Shown one piece after another: positions 40,370 to 49,781 of a stretch of 64,000 nucleotides of DNA. A program made the position numbers and the translations under genes. Source of the stretch: Aquamicrobium sp. (GTDB lineage: Bacteria; Pseudomonadota; Alphaproteobacteria; Rhizobiales; Rhizobiaceae); contig JAHHDT010000001.1 of assembly GCA_019739225.1 (NCBI GenBank), positions 372,001 through 436,000 on the forward strand, read 5' to 3'. Every line of letters starts with the position of its first letter. Positions within the stretch are counted from its first letter, which is position 1. A model generated the notes under the pieces. The model had not been told where the DNA came from, did no database searches, and saw only the letters and a program-made list of their open reading frames with translations.

Positions 40370-41482
40370 ATGAGGCATGAATGTCGCCGCCCGGCCCTCG
40401 TCGCGCTTTTTTCGGCCCTGCTCGCATTTGCCTTCGCAAATATTGCGACAGCCCAGCAGAGCGAACAATCACAGCCGCAGACAGGCAGGCTCACCGTCGG
40501 CGTCTATGAGAGCCCGCCCTTCGTGATGAAGGATGGCGAGCGCTTCAAGGGGATGTCCATCGACCTTTGGGAGAGACTGGCCGCCGATCTCGACATCGAG
40601 GCCGATTACGTCGAACTCGACACCTTGCGCGAATTGGTGTCGGCCACCGCGAACGGTCTGATCGACGTAGCCGTCACCAATCTGACGATCACCCGCGACC
40701 GCGCTGAAAGCATCGACTTCACCCATCCCTGGTTCGACGCCGGGCTGCGGGTCATGGTCAACGAGGAGCGCACCGCCGGCTTCTGGGACGTCATCGCCGG
40801 ACTTCAGTCATCAGGCCATTTGCGTGCCTACGGATGGATTGTCGCGATCATCCTGGCTGCGACGGTTCTTCTGACCGTTTTCGACCGGCACTTCGACAAG
40901 AACTTTCCGCAACGCTGGCGCGATGGCATCGCGGAAAGCTTCTACACCGTCATGTCGGTGGCCACTTCCGGCAAGCCACCCTCGCGCAGCAACCTTTTCG
41001 GATGGGCCGGCAGAATCTGGCAGGGGCTGTGGCTGGTCTGCGGCGTGGCGGTTCTGGCCTATGTGACGTCGTCGGTCACCAGCGTGATGACGACGCTTTC
41101 ACTGACAAACCAGATCAACTCGGTCGAGGATTTGCCCGGCCGTCCCGTCGCGGTGTTCTCCGGCTCGGTCGCCGAAACATATGCGCGCCGCGCAGGCATG
41201 GATGCGCGCACCTTCGCGCACCTCGGCGAGGCCGTGGACGCGCTCGTGCAGGGGCGTGTCGTGGCCGTCATCGCCGACGCGCCGGTGCTGGAATATTACG
41301 CGCACGGCAACCCGCAGCAGCCCATCACCGTCGTAGGCCCCATCTTCGAGCCGGACAAATATGGCTTCGGCCTGCCGCAAGGCAGCAACCTCACGAGACC
41401 GCTGACGGTCGAACTGATCGGCGCTCACGAAAGCGGCGTCATCGAGGAGATCAGGGCGCGGTATTTCGGTGACGCGCCGTAG
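40370..41482 (+). CDS. Glutamate-receptor-like ion channel / amino-acid-binding membrane protein
   Basis: A 370-residue protein with the layout of prokaryotic ionotropic glutamate receptors. It has a signal peptide (about 1-28), binding lobe S1 (LTVGVYESPPFVMKDGERFK to about 140) and TM1 (WIVAIILAATVLLTVF, 156-171). A re-entrant loop (IAESFYTVMSVATSGKPPSR, 187-206), TM2 (about 216-240) and binding lobe S2 to the end follow. The loop lacks the potassium-channel TVGYGD signature of GluR0. CGGAGG lies before the start. It is monocistronic; the ligand is unknown. Confidence 0.8.
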   Translation: MRHECRRPALVALFSALLAFAFANIATAQQSEQSQPQTGRLTVGVYESPPFVMKDGERFKGMSIDLWERLAADLDIEADYVELDTLRELVSATANGLIDVAVTNLTITRDRAESIDFTHPWFDAGLRVMVNEERTAGFWDVIAGLQSSGHLRAYGWIVAIILAATVLLTVFDRHFDKNFPQRWRDGIAESFYTVMSVATSGKPPSRSNLFGWAGRIWQGLWLVCGVAVLAYVTSSVTSVMTTLSLTNQINSVEDLPGRPVAVFSGSVAETYARRAGMDARTFAHLGEAVDALVQGRVVAVIADAPVLEYYAHGNPQQPITVVGPIFEPDKYGFGLPQGSNLTRPLTVELIGAHESGVIEEIRARYFGDAP

Positions 41483-41485
41483 CGC

Positions 41486-42091
41486 TCACTCCTGCCAGCG
41501 CGGCCGGCGCATCTGGAACGTTTCGGTCACCGCCGCATAATCCATGTAGCCGAGGCGGGCCACGGTGCCGGCCTTGACGATGTCGAACAGCCCGTCGGTG
41601 AGCACCTTTTCGTCGATATGAACGCCGACAACCTCGCCGAAGACAATGACGTTGCCGGTCGGGCGGCCGGCCAGCCCCTTCGGCTCAAGGATGTCGGTGA
41701 CCTTGCACTCGAGTGCGGCGAGCGCCTCGCCGACGCGCGGCGGAGCCACAAGTGATGACGGCACCGGAGTCAGCCCCGCATAGTCGAACTCCGAAACGCC
41801 GCGCGGCGCATCCACGGCGCTGGCATTCATCTTTTCCGCTAGGTCGCGGCTGACGAGATTGGCAACGAATTCACCGGTTTCTCCGGCAAAGCTGACGCTA
41901 TCCTTGCGCCCTTCCGACGAGAACATCACCAGATGCGGGTGCGTACCGAGGGCGTTGAAGAACGAGTACGGCGCCAGATTGACAGAGCCGTCGGCCGCGA
42001 GCGAAGAGATCCAGCCGATCGGCCGCGGTGCGACGATGGCCTTGAACGGGTCGTGCGGCAGGCCGTGGCCCTTAGACGGTTCGTAAAACAT
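41486..42091 (-). CDS. Flavin reductase-like FMN-binding protein
   Basis: A 201-residue protein of the flavin reductase (split-barrel FMN-binding) family. PHDPFKAIVAPRPIGWISSL at the N-terminus and NLAPYSFFNALGTHPHLVMF are typical of this branch, which includes short flavoproteins of unknown substrate. The start at 42091 is supported by GGGAGG six bases upstream; a longer frame to 42223 overlaps the nitroreductase. The two genes are in one operon, with the nitroreductase stop one base before this start. Confidence 0.87.
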   Translation of the reverse strand: MFYEPSKGHGLPHDPFKAIVAPRPIGWISSLAADGSVNLAPYSFFNALGTHPHLVMFSSEGRKDSVSFAGETGEFVANLVSRDLAEKMNASAVDAPRGVSEFDYAGLTPVPSSLVAPPRVGEALAALECKVTDILEPKGLAGRPTGNVIVFGEVVGVHIDEKVLTDGLFDIVKAGTVARLGYMDYAAVTETFQMRRPRWQE

Positions 42092-42092
42092 C

Positions 42093-42677
42093 TCACGCCT
42101 CCCAGGGGCCGGACCATTCCGAATAGAGCGTGGCCACGTCCGGGCGCGGCCTTTCCGGCGCTTCGCCGGAGAAGGTGCCGATATGCACGAAGCCGACGAC
42201 GCGCTCCTGCGGAGCCAGACCAAGAATGCGCCGGCCCTCCTCGTCGTCGGAATACCAGTTCGTGATCCAGTTGGTGCCGTAGCCGAGCCCGTTGGCCGCG
42301 ATCACCAGATTCATCGCCGCCGCGCCACCAGACAGGAACATCTCCCATTGCGGGATCTTCGGGTTCTCTCGCGGCACCGACACGACCCCGATGACAAGCG
42401 GAGCCCGCGAGAAACGAGCCAGCTCCTGCTGCCGGCGCCCTTCCGTCAGCGGCCCCTCACGATCTTCGGCGCGGGTGGCCAGCATCTCCCCGATGCGATC
42501 CCGGGCCGCGCCGCGGTAGAGTATGAAGCGCCATGGAGCAAGCCGGCCGTGGTCGGGTACCCGCGAAGCGATCGTCAGCATCGTCCTGATCTCGGCGTCG
42601 GACGGCGCAGGTTCTTTAAGTTCGGGGATCGGCGCGGATTTGCGCGCGAGCATGAAATCGATAACGGAAGAAGACAA
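42093..42677 (-). CDS. Nitroreductase-family protein with TTG start
   Basis: A 194-residue FMN-dependent nitroreductase of the YdjA-like type. Seen: ASRVPDHGRLAPWRFILYRG near residue 45, SGGAAAMNLVIAANGLGYGT near 120, and GFVHIGTFSGEAPERPRP at the C-terminus. The start is set at TTG 42677 because AGGAG lies seven bases before it; ATG 42653 would cut eight residues and has no such site. It is paired with a flavin reductase-like gene, so it may receive reduced flavin or share a substrate. Confidence 0.85.
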   Translation of the reverse strand: MSSSVIDFMLARKSAPIPELKEPAPSDAEIRTMLTIASRVPDHGRLAPWRFILYRGAARDRIGEMLATRAEDREGPLTEGRRQQELARFSRAPLVIGVVSVPRENPKIPQWEMFLSGGAAAMNLVIAANGLGYGTNWITNWYSDDEEGRRILGLAPQERVVGFVHIGTFSGEAPERPRPDVATLYSEWSGPWEA

Positions 42678-42806
42678 TAAGATGCTCCTGGAAACGGGTG
42701 CAATGATGGGTACCGACCGGGAGCCGGATGCCTGGACCGGATGCGGCCATAACGGCACGCAATTATGGCCTTGAAATTGCCATCGCCCTGGGCTTCAACG
42801 CAAGCC

Positions 42807-43757
42807 ATGACAGGGGACGTTTCCAGACTGTTCACCAGAACGATTCTCACCGGCTGTGTCCTGCTTGGCGCGTTTTCCGCGTCAGCGCAGGAAAGCACCG
42901 ATGTGCTCGACGGGCTGGAGGTCCCCGGCCTGTCCAGTTTCGCGCCACCGACCACGCAAGGCCCGCTCGCCACCAGCGGCCAGGGCGAGGTGACGCTGTC
43001 AGCCCATCTGACCGAGGGTGGGCCTGAGATCACGCGCGGTCTTGTCTGGCGCGTCTTCCGTCCCGAGGCTGATAACGAGGGCAAGCTGCCGCTGGTTGCG
43101 TCGGCACAGGGCGGCTCCAGCGTTTTCTCTCTGGAACCGGGAAGCTATCTCGTCCACGCATCCTTCGGGCGCGCGGGCGCCACAAAGCGCATTACGGTCG
43201 CGCGCGACGCCGGCGTCGAATCCATCGTGCTTGATGCCGGCGGCCTGAAGCTCGATGCCGTTCTTTCCGGAGGCATGCGTATCCCCGCAGGCAAGCTGCG
43301 CTTTTCCATCTACGAGGAGCAGCCCGACGCCACCGGGGAGCGGCCGCTCATCATCCCAGACGTCAAGCCAAACACCGTTGTACGGCTCAATTCCGGCACC
43401 TACCACGTCGTCTCAACATACGGCGTGGTGAACGCGGTGATACGCTCGGACATCCATGTCGAGGCGGGCAGGCTCACCGAGGCAACGGTGGAACACAAGG
43501 CGGCCGAACTGACCATGAAGCTTGTGCGCGAGGAAGGCGGCGAAGCCATCGCAGATACGTCTTGGGCGGTGCTGACCGATTCGGGCGACATCGTGCGCGA
43601 AAGCGTGGGCGCCTTCGCCTCCATGGTCCTCTCCGAGGGCGACTACGCGGTGGTCGCCAAGAACCGCGATCGCATCTATCAGCGTGAGTTCAAGGTCGTG
43701 GCCGGCCACAATCAGGACGTGGAAGTTCTGGCCGTCGAGGAAGACAGCGGCGGCTAG
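42807..43757 (+). CDS. Exported hypothetical protein with beta-rich repeats
   Basis: A 316-residue secreted protein. The signal peptide reads RTILTGCVLLGAFSASA (ending near residue 28). The mature part has about three similar beta-rich units with a shared pattern (EPGSYLVHASFGRAGATKRI, NSGTYHVVSTYGVVNAVIRS, SEGDYAVVAKNRDRIYQREF), like carboxypeptidase-regulatory or Ig-like folds. Neither start (42807 nor 42765) has a clear ribosome binding site. It faces the nitroreductase divergently and thrS convergently. No named family was recognised. Confidence 0.75.
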   Translation: MTGDVSRLFTRTILTGCVLLGAFSASAQESTDVLDGLEVPGLSSFAPPTTQGPLATSGQGEVTLSAHLTEGGPEITRGLVWRVFRPEADNEGKLPLVASAQGGSSVFSLEPGSYLVHASFGRAGATKRITVARDAGVESIVLDAGGLKLDAVLSGGMRIPAGKLRFSIYEEQPDATGERPLIIPDVKPNTVVRLNSGTYHVVSTYGVVNAVIRSDIHVEAGRLTEATVEHKAAELTMKLVREEGGEAIADTSWAVLTDSGDIVRESVGAFASMVLSEGDYAVVAKNRDRIYQREFKVVAGHNQDVEVLAVEEDSGG

Positions 43758-43783
43758 AAAAAAGGCGGGCGCTGACGCCCGCC
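43758..43783 (-). terminator. Rho-independent terminator of thrS
   Basis: An 8-bp perfect stem GGCGGGCG/CGCCCGCC (43764-43771 and 43776-43783) with a CTGA loop. On the minus strand it is followed by six T residues (43758-43763), giving a standard terminator 23 bases after the thrS stop. It also lies directly after the stop of the convergent exported protein gene and may serve both strands weakly. Confidence 0.85.
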
Positions 43784-43805
43784 TCCTCACAATCTTCAAA
43801 CACCC

Positions 43806-45803
43806 TCAGGCTGCCGCTGCTGCAGCCTCTTTCGCGCGCTTCAGGTCCGGCGGCGTCGCTTCCTCAACCAGCATGGCGGTTGCCGCGTCCAGCGTCATCG
43901 ATTCCTGATCGCGCGAGCCGAGACGCCGCATGTTCACGCTTGCCTCCTCCGCCTCGCGGCGGCCGCAGACGAGGATCACTGGAACCTTGGCCAGCGAGTG
44001 CTCGCGAACCTTGTAGTTGATCTTCTCGTTGCGCAGGTCGGCCTCAGCGGAAAGCCCAGCAGCCTTCAGCTGCGCCACCACCCGCTGCGCATACTCGTCC
44101 GCATCCGACGTGATGGTGGCGACGACGACCTGCAGCGGTGCGAACCACAGGGGCATGTGGCCGCCATAGCTCTCGATGACGATGCCCAGGAAACGCTCGA
44201 GCGAACCGGCGATCGCCCGGTGCACCATGACCGGCTGCTTCTTCTCCGAATCCGCGCCGATATAGAACGCGCCGAAGCGCTCCGGCAGATTGAAGTCGAC
44301 CTGGGTGGTGCCGCACTGCCACTCGCGGCCGATCGCATCCTTGAGCGTGTACTCGAACTTGGGCCCGTAGAACGTGCCCTCGCCCTCGTTGATGCCGGTC
44401 TTGATTCGGTTGTCCTCGCGGGCGATGCGCGTCAGGGCACGGCGCAGGATGTCCTCGGCGTGATCCCACATCGCATCTGTGCCGACGCGCTTCTCCGGAC
44501 GGGTCGCGAGCTTCACCTCGATTTCCTCGAAGCCGAAATCCGCATAGACCGACATCATGAGGTCGTTGATCTTGAGGATTTCCGCCTCGAGCTGTTCCTC
44601 GGTGCAGAAGACGTGCGCATCGTCCTGGGTAAACCCGCGCACCCGCATCAACCCGTGCAGCGCGCCGGAGGCCTCGTAGCGATGCACGTTGCCGAATTCC
44701 GCAAGCCGGATCGGCAGATCGCGGTAGGACTTCAGACCGTGCTTGAATATCTGCACGTGACCGGGGCAGTTCATCGGCTTCAGCGCGAAGATGCGCTGAT
44801 CGGCTTCCGGATCGTTCGGGTGGGTAAAGGCGTGGGCCGACTTCACCGCGAACATGTTTTCCTGGTACCAGCCCCAGTGGCCGGAGGTCTCCCACAGGCT
44901 CTTGTCAAGAATCTGCGGCGCATTGACCTCCTGATAGTCGTCGCCGAGGCGGCGACGCATGTAGGAAATCAGGTTCTGGAACATCTTCCAGCCCTTGGCG
45001 TGCCAGAAGACGACGCCCGGCCCCTCTTCCTGAAAATGGAACAGGTCCATCTCGCGCCCGAGGCGGCGGTGGTCGCGCTTCTCGGCTTCTTCCAGCATAT
45101 GCAGATACTGGTCGAGCTGCGCCTGGTCGGCCCATGCCGTGCCGTAGATGCGGGTCAGCATCGGGTTGTTGGCGTCACCGCGCCAGTAGGCGCCGGCCAC
45201 CTTCATCAACTTGAAGGCGCTGCCGATCTGGCCGGTCGACGCCATGTGAGGCCCGCGGCACAGGTCGAACCAGTCGCCCTGGAAGTAGATCTTGAGATCC
45301 TGGCCTTCCGGAATCGCGTCAATCAGCTCGACCTTGTAGGCCTCGCCCTTGTCGGCGAACACCTTGCGCGCGCGATCGCGCTCCCACACCTCTTTTGTGA
45401 AGGGGCGGTTGCGCGCGACGATCTCGCGCATCTTCTTCTCGATGACGGGGAAATCGTCCGGCGTGAACGGCTCGTTGCGCGCGAAGTCGTAATAGAAGCC
45501 GTTCTCGATGACCGGGCCAATGGTCACCTGCGTCCCCGGCCACAGCTCCTGCACCGCCTCGGCCAGCACGTGCGCCGCATCGTGGCGGATAAGCTCCAGC
45601 GCGCGCGGATCGTCGCGGGTGACGATCTCGATGCGCCCGTTGGTCACCGGGTCGGCGAGGTCACGCAGCGTGCCGTCGATCGCGATCGCCACCGCCTTCT
45701 TGGCAAGCGACTTGGAGATCGACTCTGCAACGTCGCGGCCGGTGGTGCCGGCATCGAATTCGCGCACGGAGTTGTCGGGGAATGTCAGGGAAACGGAAGC
45801 CAT
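43806..45803 (-). CDS. thrS: Threonine--tRNA ligase
   Basis: Charges tRNA-Thr. The 665-residue protein has the full bacterial layout: an N-terminal TGS domain, then the editing domain with [20 protein letters not shown]. The class II catalytic core includes [20 protein letters not shown] with the zinc-ligand cysteine and [12 protein letters not shown], and a C-terminal anticodon-binding domain follows. TAGGAG lies eight bases before the start. It is the last gene of a minus-strand run (IscU-like, yidD, YegP, thrS), but a hairpin precedes it. Confidence 0.97.
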   Translation of the reverse strand: MASVSLTFPDNSVREFDAGTTGRDVAESISKSLAKKAVAIAIDGTLRDLADPVTNGRIEIVTRDDPRALELIRHDAAHVLAEAVQELWPGTQVTIGPVIENGFYYDFARNEPFTPDDFPVIEKKMREIVARNRPFTKEVWERDRARKVFADKGEAYKVELIDAIPEGQDLKIYFQGDWFDLCRGPHMASTGQIGSAFKLMKVAGAYWRGDANNPMLTRIYGTAWADQAQLDQYLHMLEEAEKRDHRRLGREMDLFHFQEEGPGVVFWHAKGWKMFQNLISYMRRRLGDDYQEVNAPQILDKSLWETSGHWGWYQENMFAVKSAHAFTHPNDPEADQRIFALKPMNCPGHVQIFKHGLKSYRDLPIRLAEFGNVHRYEASGALHGLMRVRGFTQDDAHVFCTEEQLEAEILKINDLMMSVYADFGFEEIEVKLATRPEKRVGTDAMWDHAEDILRRALTRIAREDNRIKTGINEGEGTFYGPKFEYTLKDAIGREWQCGTTQVDFNLPERFGAFYIGADSEKKQPVMVHRAIAGSLERFLGIVIESYGGHMPLWFAPLQVVVATITSDADEYAQRVVAQLKAAGLSAEADLRNEKINYKVREHSLAKVPVILVCGRREAEEASVNMRRLGSRDQESMTLDAATAMLVEEATPPDLKRAKEAAAAAA

Positions 45804-45956
45804 CGGTATTCTCCTATCCAGTCCTGCAAACGAGCGCAGGTGGTGTGGGTGATCAGCCGTGGCGGTCAGGGCATGTCAGGCCGGCCTACGACAGGCCCGC
45901 TACATAAGCGGCGCGCCGGCGCAGGTAAAGTCCCGCGATGCCGGCGCGCAAAGTTG

Positions 45957-45982
45957 GTAAAGCCGCCCGGTGCCGAGCGGCT
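45957..45982 (-). terminator. Possible terminator after the YegP gene
   Basis: On the minus strand a 9-10 bp GC-rich stem with one G-U pair (arms 45973-45982 and 45961-45970) lies eleven bases after the YegP stop and is followed only by TTTACC. The short T-run makes it a weak terminator, so some reading through into thrS is likely. Confidence 0.4.
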
Positions 45983-45992
45983 CAGGAGCGCG

Positions 45993-46178
45993 TCAGGCTT
46001 CCGCGCTGTTGTCCTCGACCGGTGCGCCGGGACCGTTCTTCTTGATCGAGTCGATCGCGTTCTGCGCGCTGGCCTTGGACGTGTAGCCCTCGGTCGAGAA
46101 CATGATCTCGCTGTTGTATTTGAAGCGGACGCGGAACTCGCCCTTCTTGTCCTTGTAGATTTCGAACTTGTGAGCCAT
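45993..46178 (-). CDS. YegP-family (DUF1508) small protein
   Basis: A 61-residue protein with one DUF1508 unit: KFEIYKDKKGEFRVRFKYNS followed by EIMFSTEGYTSKASAQNAID and SIKKN. The family is widespread, compact and beta-rich, with no settled function. The start at 46178 fits family members that begin near MxxKFEIYKD; a longer frame to 46244 is unlikely. It lies between yidD and thrS on the same strand. Confidence 0.85.
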   Translation of the reverse strand: MAHKFEIYKDKKGEFRVRFKYNSEIMFSTEGYTSKASAQNAIDSIKKNGPGAPVEDNSAEA

Positions 46179-46264
46179 GCAGGCGTCCCCTCTCTCTACG
46201 TGAATTGACACACGCAAATTGCCAGTGGCAGGCGAAGACGGCAAGTCATCGAGCGCCTAAACAG

Positions 46265-46636
46265 TCATCCCAGCGTCGTTTTTCCCGATTGCTTTCGGCT
46301 GATCGCCCAATAGCGCCATGGCAGATACCAGACGTAACGGCGCTCCAGCCGCTCGGGCACGGGGTCCAGCCCGTGAGTCCCACCAGGCCCGCAGCGCATG
46401 AACCTGAACAAGCCCATCCAGCCGCCTGCCCACAATCCATGCCGCGCGATCGCCTCGTAGGCATATTCGGAACAGGTCGGCAGGTGACGGCACGAATTGC
46501 CGATGAAGCCTGAAAGGGTGAGCTGATAGAACCGCACGAGCGCGGTCCCCGTCAGGCGACCGGGCGTACGCCGCCATGGCCCGGCATAGTTGCGGCCTCG
46601 CCGTGCGTTTCCGGCTCCATGCCTGTGATCAGCCAT
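46265..46636 (-). CDS. yidD: Membrane protein insertion efficiency factor YidD
   Basis: A 123-residue member of the YidD family, which aids YidC-dependent membrane protein insertion. The hallmark is FYQLTLSGFIGNSCRHLPTC, SEYAYEAIARHGLWAGGWMG and the Cys in FMRCGPGGTHGLDPVP. A basic N-terminal extension of about 30 residues precedes the conserved part. It begins nine bases after the IscU-like gene, with GAGG upstream. It is not next to rnpA/rpmH here, unlike in many bacteria. Confidence 0.93.
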   Translation of the reverse strand: MADHRHGAGNARRGRNYAGPWRRTPGRLTGTALVRFYQLTLSGFIGNSCRHLPTCSEYAYEAIARHGLWAGGWMGLFRFMRCGPGGTHGLDPVPERLERRYVWYLPWRYWAISRKQSGKTTLG

Positions 46637-46645
46637 GCAACCGCC

Positions 46646-47092
46646 TCAGGCGGCCTCGCCGGAGCGCTGCTTCTCGATCTGGCCGATCGCATCGACCACG
46701 GCGTCGAAAGTCAGCATCGTCGACGCATGGCGAGCCTTGTATTCGCGCACGGGCTCCAGATATTTCAGGTCCTCGAAGCGGCCTTCAGGCGGGGCACCGT
46801 TTTCCTTCAACATCTTAAGCATGGTCTCGCGCAAGGCGCGCAGCTCGGCTGCGGTAGCACCCACCACATGCTGCGCCATGATCGAGGACGATGCCTGTCC
46901 CAGCGCACAAGCCTTCACGTCATGGGCGAAGTCGGTGACGGTGTCGCCATCCATCGTCAGGTCGACCACGACCGTGGAGCCGCACAGCTTTGAATGCGCG
47001 GTGGCTGTGGCATCTGGACGCTCCAGCCTGCCGATGCGCGCGATATTCCCCGCAAAACCGAGAATTTTCGCGTTGTAGACGTCGTTTATCAT
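46646..47092 (-). CDS. Iron-sulfur cluster scaffold of the IscU/SufU type
   Basis: A 148-residue NifU-N/IscU-like protein that would hold nascent Fe-S clusters. Two conserved cysteines are seen in HSKLCGSTVVVDL and VKACALGQASSSIM. The third cysteine of classical scaffolds appears replaced by serine in REYKARHASTMLTFDAV, a variant I recall from other alphaproteobacteria. The start at 47092 gives MINDVYNAKILGFAGNI, the family start. It is the first gene of the run with yidD, divergent from folE. Confidence 0.85.
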   Translation of the reverse strand: MINDVYNAKILGFAGNIARIGRLERPDATATAHSKLCGSTVVVDLTMDGDTVTDFAHDVKACALGQASSSIMAQHVVGATAAELRALRETMLKMLKENGAPPEGRFEDLKYLEPVREYKARHASTMLTFDAVVDAIGQIEKQRSGEAA

Positions 47093-47167
47093 GGTTTTCC
47101 AACCTGAAGGCGCGGGGAGAGGATGGTTTGCCGCTTCCGCGTCTTCCATTCGTCGTATTGGCACATA

Positions 47168-47173
47168 TATAAT
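47168..47173 (+). promoter_or_regulatory. Candidate -10 element upstream of folE
   Basis: A perfect TATAAT lies in an AT-rich patch (TATATATAAT) in the 237-bp divergent region between the IscU-like gene and folE. The matching -35 is poor (TTCCAT at 47144-47149, 18-base spacer). The same patch could serve the opposite strand. The resulting leader of about 150 bases shows no recognised riboswitch. Confidence 0.4.
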
Positions 47174-47329
47174 GGAGTGACCCTGCCGGCCACAAGTCGG
47201 GACAAGCCCGTTGGCAGCAGGTGGAATGCACGCCGCTTCCGGAGCTTCGGATTATCCGACTTTTCCGAGAAAGGCTGTGGTCCGTTCAACTCGTCCCTTC
47301 GTAGAAAGGGACTACGGGAGACGCCTTTC

Positions 47330-47986
47330 ATGGACGCCATCGTCAAGAACTTCCCCCCTCGCCCCGACACCACTGCCCAGCCCGGCTATATGGACAAGCC
47401 CGTCACCGACCGCCCCTCACAGGAGGAGGTCGAAGCTGCCGTCCGCACGCTGCTGCGCTGGACCGGTGACAATCCCGACCGCGAAGGACTGGTGGACACG
47501 CCCAAGCGCGTCGCCAAGGCTTACCGCGAGATGTTCTCGGGTTACGACCAGTGCCCGGCGGACGAGCTCGGCCGCACCTTCGAGGAGGTCGAGGGCTATG
47601 ACGACATGGTGCTGGTCAAGGATATCCAGTTCCATTCCCATTGCGAACACCACATGGTGCCGATCATCGGCAAGGCGCATGTCGCCTATCTGCCGGACGG
47701 CAAGGTCGTCGGCCTGTCCAAGATAGCGCGCACCGTGGATATTTTCGCCCATCGGCTGCAGACCCAGGAAGCCATGACCGCGCAGATCGCCGGCGTGATC
47801 CAGGATGTGCTCATGCCGCGCGGCGTTGCCGTGATGATCGAGGCCGAGCACATGTGCATGGCCATGCGCGGCATCCGCAAGCAGGGCTCGACCACGCTCA
47901 CCACCACCTTCACCGGCGCCTTCAAGGAGCGGCCGGAGGAGCAGGCGCGCTTCATCATGATGGTTCGAAACGGCCTCATGGCCTGA
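47330..47986 (+). CDS. folE: GTP cyclohydrolase I
   Basis: Converts GTP to dihydroneopterin triphosphate, the first step of folate synthesis. The 218-residue protein has the zinc and active-site motifs [20 protein letters not shown] and [17 protein letters not shown], and [20 protein letters not shown] in the N-terminal half. The start at 47330 has GGGAG upstream; a longer frame to 47123 reads unlike protein. hisI follows after 19 bases, so the two are probably co-transcribed. Confidence 0.97.
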   Translation: MDAIVKNFPPRPDTTAQPGYMDKPVTDRPSQEEVEAAVRTLLRWTGDNPDREGLVDTPKRVAKAYREMFSGYDQCPADELGRTFEEVEGYDDMVLVKDIQFHSHCEHHMVPIIGKAHVAYLPDGKVVGLSKIARTVDIFAHRLQTQEAMTAQIAGVIQDVLMPRGVAVMIEAEHMCMAMRGIRKQGSTTLTTTFTGAFKERPEEQARFIMMVRNGLMA

Positions 47987-48005
47987 GCGGCCGGAAAGTC
48001 TCTCC

Positions 48006-48455
48006 ATGGATTTCCCTGCCCCTTCGGCCGACAAGGCCGAACTCGAGGAAGGCTCGGCCTTCACGCCGCGCTTCGACAGCGACGGACTCATTACGGCCGT
48101 TGTCACCGATTCTGGTGATGGCGCGCTGCTCATGGTCGCGTATATGAACGCTGAAGCTCTCGCCCTGACGCTCGAAACCGGCATTGCCCATTTCTGGTCG
48201 CGATCGCGTGGCAGCCTGTGGAAGAAGGGCGAGACGTCGGGCAACGTCCAGCGGGTCGCGGAGATCAAAACCGACTGCGATCAGGACGTGATCTGGCTGA
48301 AGGTGAAGGTCGGCGGCCACGACGCAACCTGTCATACCGGCCGGCGTTCCTGCTTCTACAGGACGGTGACATTCGAGGATGGTAATGCAAGCCTCGCCAG
48401 CGATGGCGACACGGCCCGGTTCGACCCTGCAACGGTCTATGCCCACAAGGGGTAA
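48006..48455 (+). CDS. hisI: Phosphoribosyl-AMP cyclohydrolase
   Basis: Third step of histidine synthesis; opens the purine ring of phosphoribosyl-AMP. The 149-residue, single-domain protein (not fused with HisE) has [53 protein letters not shown] and the metal-ligand stretch [11 protein letters not shown]. It follows folE on the same strand. The rest of the his genes are not in this window. Confidence 0.96.
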   Translation: MDFPAPSADKAELEEGSAFTPRFDSDGLITAVVTDSGDGALLMVAYMNAEALALTLETGIAHFWSRSRGSLWKKGETSGNVQRVAEIKTDCDQDVIWLKVKVGGHDATCHTGRRSCFYRTVTFEDGNASLASDGDTARFDPATVYAHKG

Positions 48456-48509
48456 CCGCGTTCGTTTCCTACCGCTAAAAGATTCATCATTTCGATACGA
48501 CCCGTTAGG

Positions 48510-48515
48510 TATAAT
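48510..48515 (+). promoter_or_regulatory. Candidate -10 element of the patatin gene
   Basis: TATAAT at 48510-48515 lies 24 bases before the patatin start, in a short AT-rich region after hisI. No strong -35 is seen at 16-18 bases. If used, the mRNA leader would be about 18 bases and include the GGGAG ribosome binding site. Confidence 0.4.
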
Positions 48516-48539
48516 CCGCGCGGGATAGGGAGAAGTGTG

Positions 48540-49505
48540 ATGCTCGAGTGGGCGTCTTTGCGTAGCAGGCACGAAGGTGGGAACGGCGGAGACCTCCCCG
48601 CGGCCCTCATTCCGCCGGAACCGAAGCCGATCAGAAAATCAGGCATCTCGCTGGCGCTCGGCGGCGGTGCGGCACGCGGCTGGGCACATATCGGCGTGCT
48701 CCGCGCGCTCGACGAGGCCGGCATCCAGATCGACATGATCGCGGGCACCTCCATCGGCGCATTGGTCGGCGGTTGCTATCTGGCAGGCAAGCTCGACGAG
48801 CTCGAGGAGTTCGCCCGCTCCCTGACGAAGCGGCGCATCTTCGGCCTTCTCGACATCCATCTGGGCGGCAGCGGCCTCTTCGGCGGCATGAAGCTCACCG
48901 CGCGCATGCAGGAGCATATGTCCGGCATCACATTTGCCGACCTGCCGAAACCCTTCGTGTGCGTGGCAGCCGAGATCCGAACCGGCCACGAGATCTGGTT
49001 GTCGAGTGGCTCGCTGATCACCGCGATGCGCGCATCCTACGCCCTGCCCGGCGTCTTCGAACCCGTCGCCTGCAACAAGCGCGTGCTGGTCGACGGGGCC
49101 CTGGTCAATCCCGTACCGGTGTCGGTCTGTCGCGCGCATGAGCAACCGCTTGTGGTCGCGGTGAACCTGCACTACGACCTTTTCGGTCGCGCGGCCGTCA
49201 TCAAGCACAGCGCCGATGCGCCGGACGGCGACACTGACACCGCACTTGTGGTCGACAAGGGACCCAGTGAGCGGGAAGCGCGTCTTGGCATAACCGGCGT
49301 GATGGTCGAAGCCTTCAACATCATCCAGGACCGCATCTCGCGGGCGCGCATGGCCGGCGACCCGCCGGACCTGGCGCTGCTGCCGAAGCTCGGTCATATC
49401 GGCCTCACCGAATTCCACCGCGCCGACGAGGCTATCCGCCTCGGCTACGAAGTGACCAAGGCCCAGCTCGGCGAACTGGAGCGGCTGCAGACGGTACTGG
49501 GCTGA
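48540..49505 (+). CDS. Patatin-like phospholipase
   Basis: A 321-residue Ser-Asp dyad lipid acyl hydrolase of the RssA-like type. The oxyanion motif GGGAARGWAHIGV starts near residue 41, the nucleophile Ser71 lies in GTSIGALVGG, and the dyad aspartate in VDGALVNP near 185. The first 35 residues are unassigned and there is no signal peptide, so it acts in the cytoplasm or at the inner membrane face. ATG 48540 is chosen over GTG 48537 by spacing to AGGGAG. Confidence 0.9.
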   Translation: MLEWASLRSRHEGGNGGDLPAALIPPEPKPIRKSGISLALGGGAARGWAHIGVLRALDEAGIQIDMIAGTSIGALVGGCYLAGKLDELEEFARSLTKRRIFGLLDIHLGGSGLFGGMKLTARMQEHMSGITFADLPKPFVCVAAEIRTGHEIWLSSGSLITAMRASYALPGVFEPVACNKRVLVDGALVNPVPVSVCRAHEQPLVVAVNLHYDLFGRAAVIKHSADAPDGDTDTALVVDKGPSEREARLGITGVMVEAFNIIQDRISRARMAGDPPDLALLPKLGHIGLTEFHRADEAIRLGYEVTKAQLGELERLQTVLG

Positions 49506-49523
49506 CGCGCCAGACACCGGCGA

Positions 49524-49781
49524 TCAGACAGCTCGTTCAAGCACTTCCCGAATAAAACGCTGGTATGGGATGCCGCGGGCCTCCGCCTTCTCCTTGATCT
49601 TCGCAAGCAAGCCAGCAGACATACGCAGATTGACCTGCTTCGGCTTCCGTTCGAGTTCGAACTGCATCGGCTTGAACCCGGAGAAGTCATACTCTGACAG
49701 GTCAGCCTGCTCGACGAACCGCTCCGCCTCCTCATCGCTTTCGAAGCGGGGAAATGATTTAAGCTTTTTTCGAGCGCTCAT
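49524..49781 (-). CDS. brnA: Antitoxin of the BrnA/CopG type
   Basis: An 85-residue antitoxin. The C-terminal half contains a ribbon-helix-helix-like segment, KQVNLRMSAGLLAKIKEKAE and GIPYQRFIREVLER. The N-terminal part, KLKSFPRFESDEEAERFVEQ with DFSGFKPMQFELE, is the toxin-binding region typical of this type. Its start lies inside the brnT frame (23-base overlap), so translation is coupled. It should bind both BrnT and the operon promoter. Confidence 0.88.
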   Translation of the reverse strand: MSARKKLKSFPRFESDEEAERFVEQADLSEYDFSGFKPMQFELERKPKQVNLRMSAGLLAKIKEKAEARGIPYQRFIREVLERAV

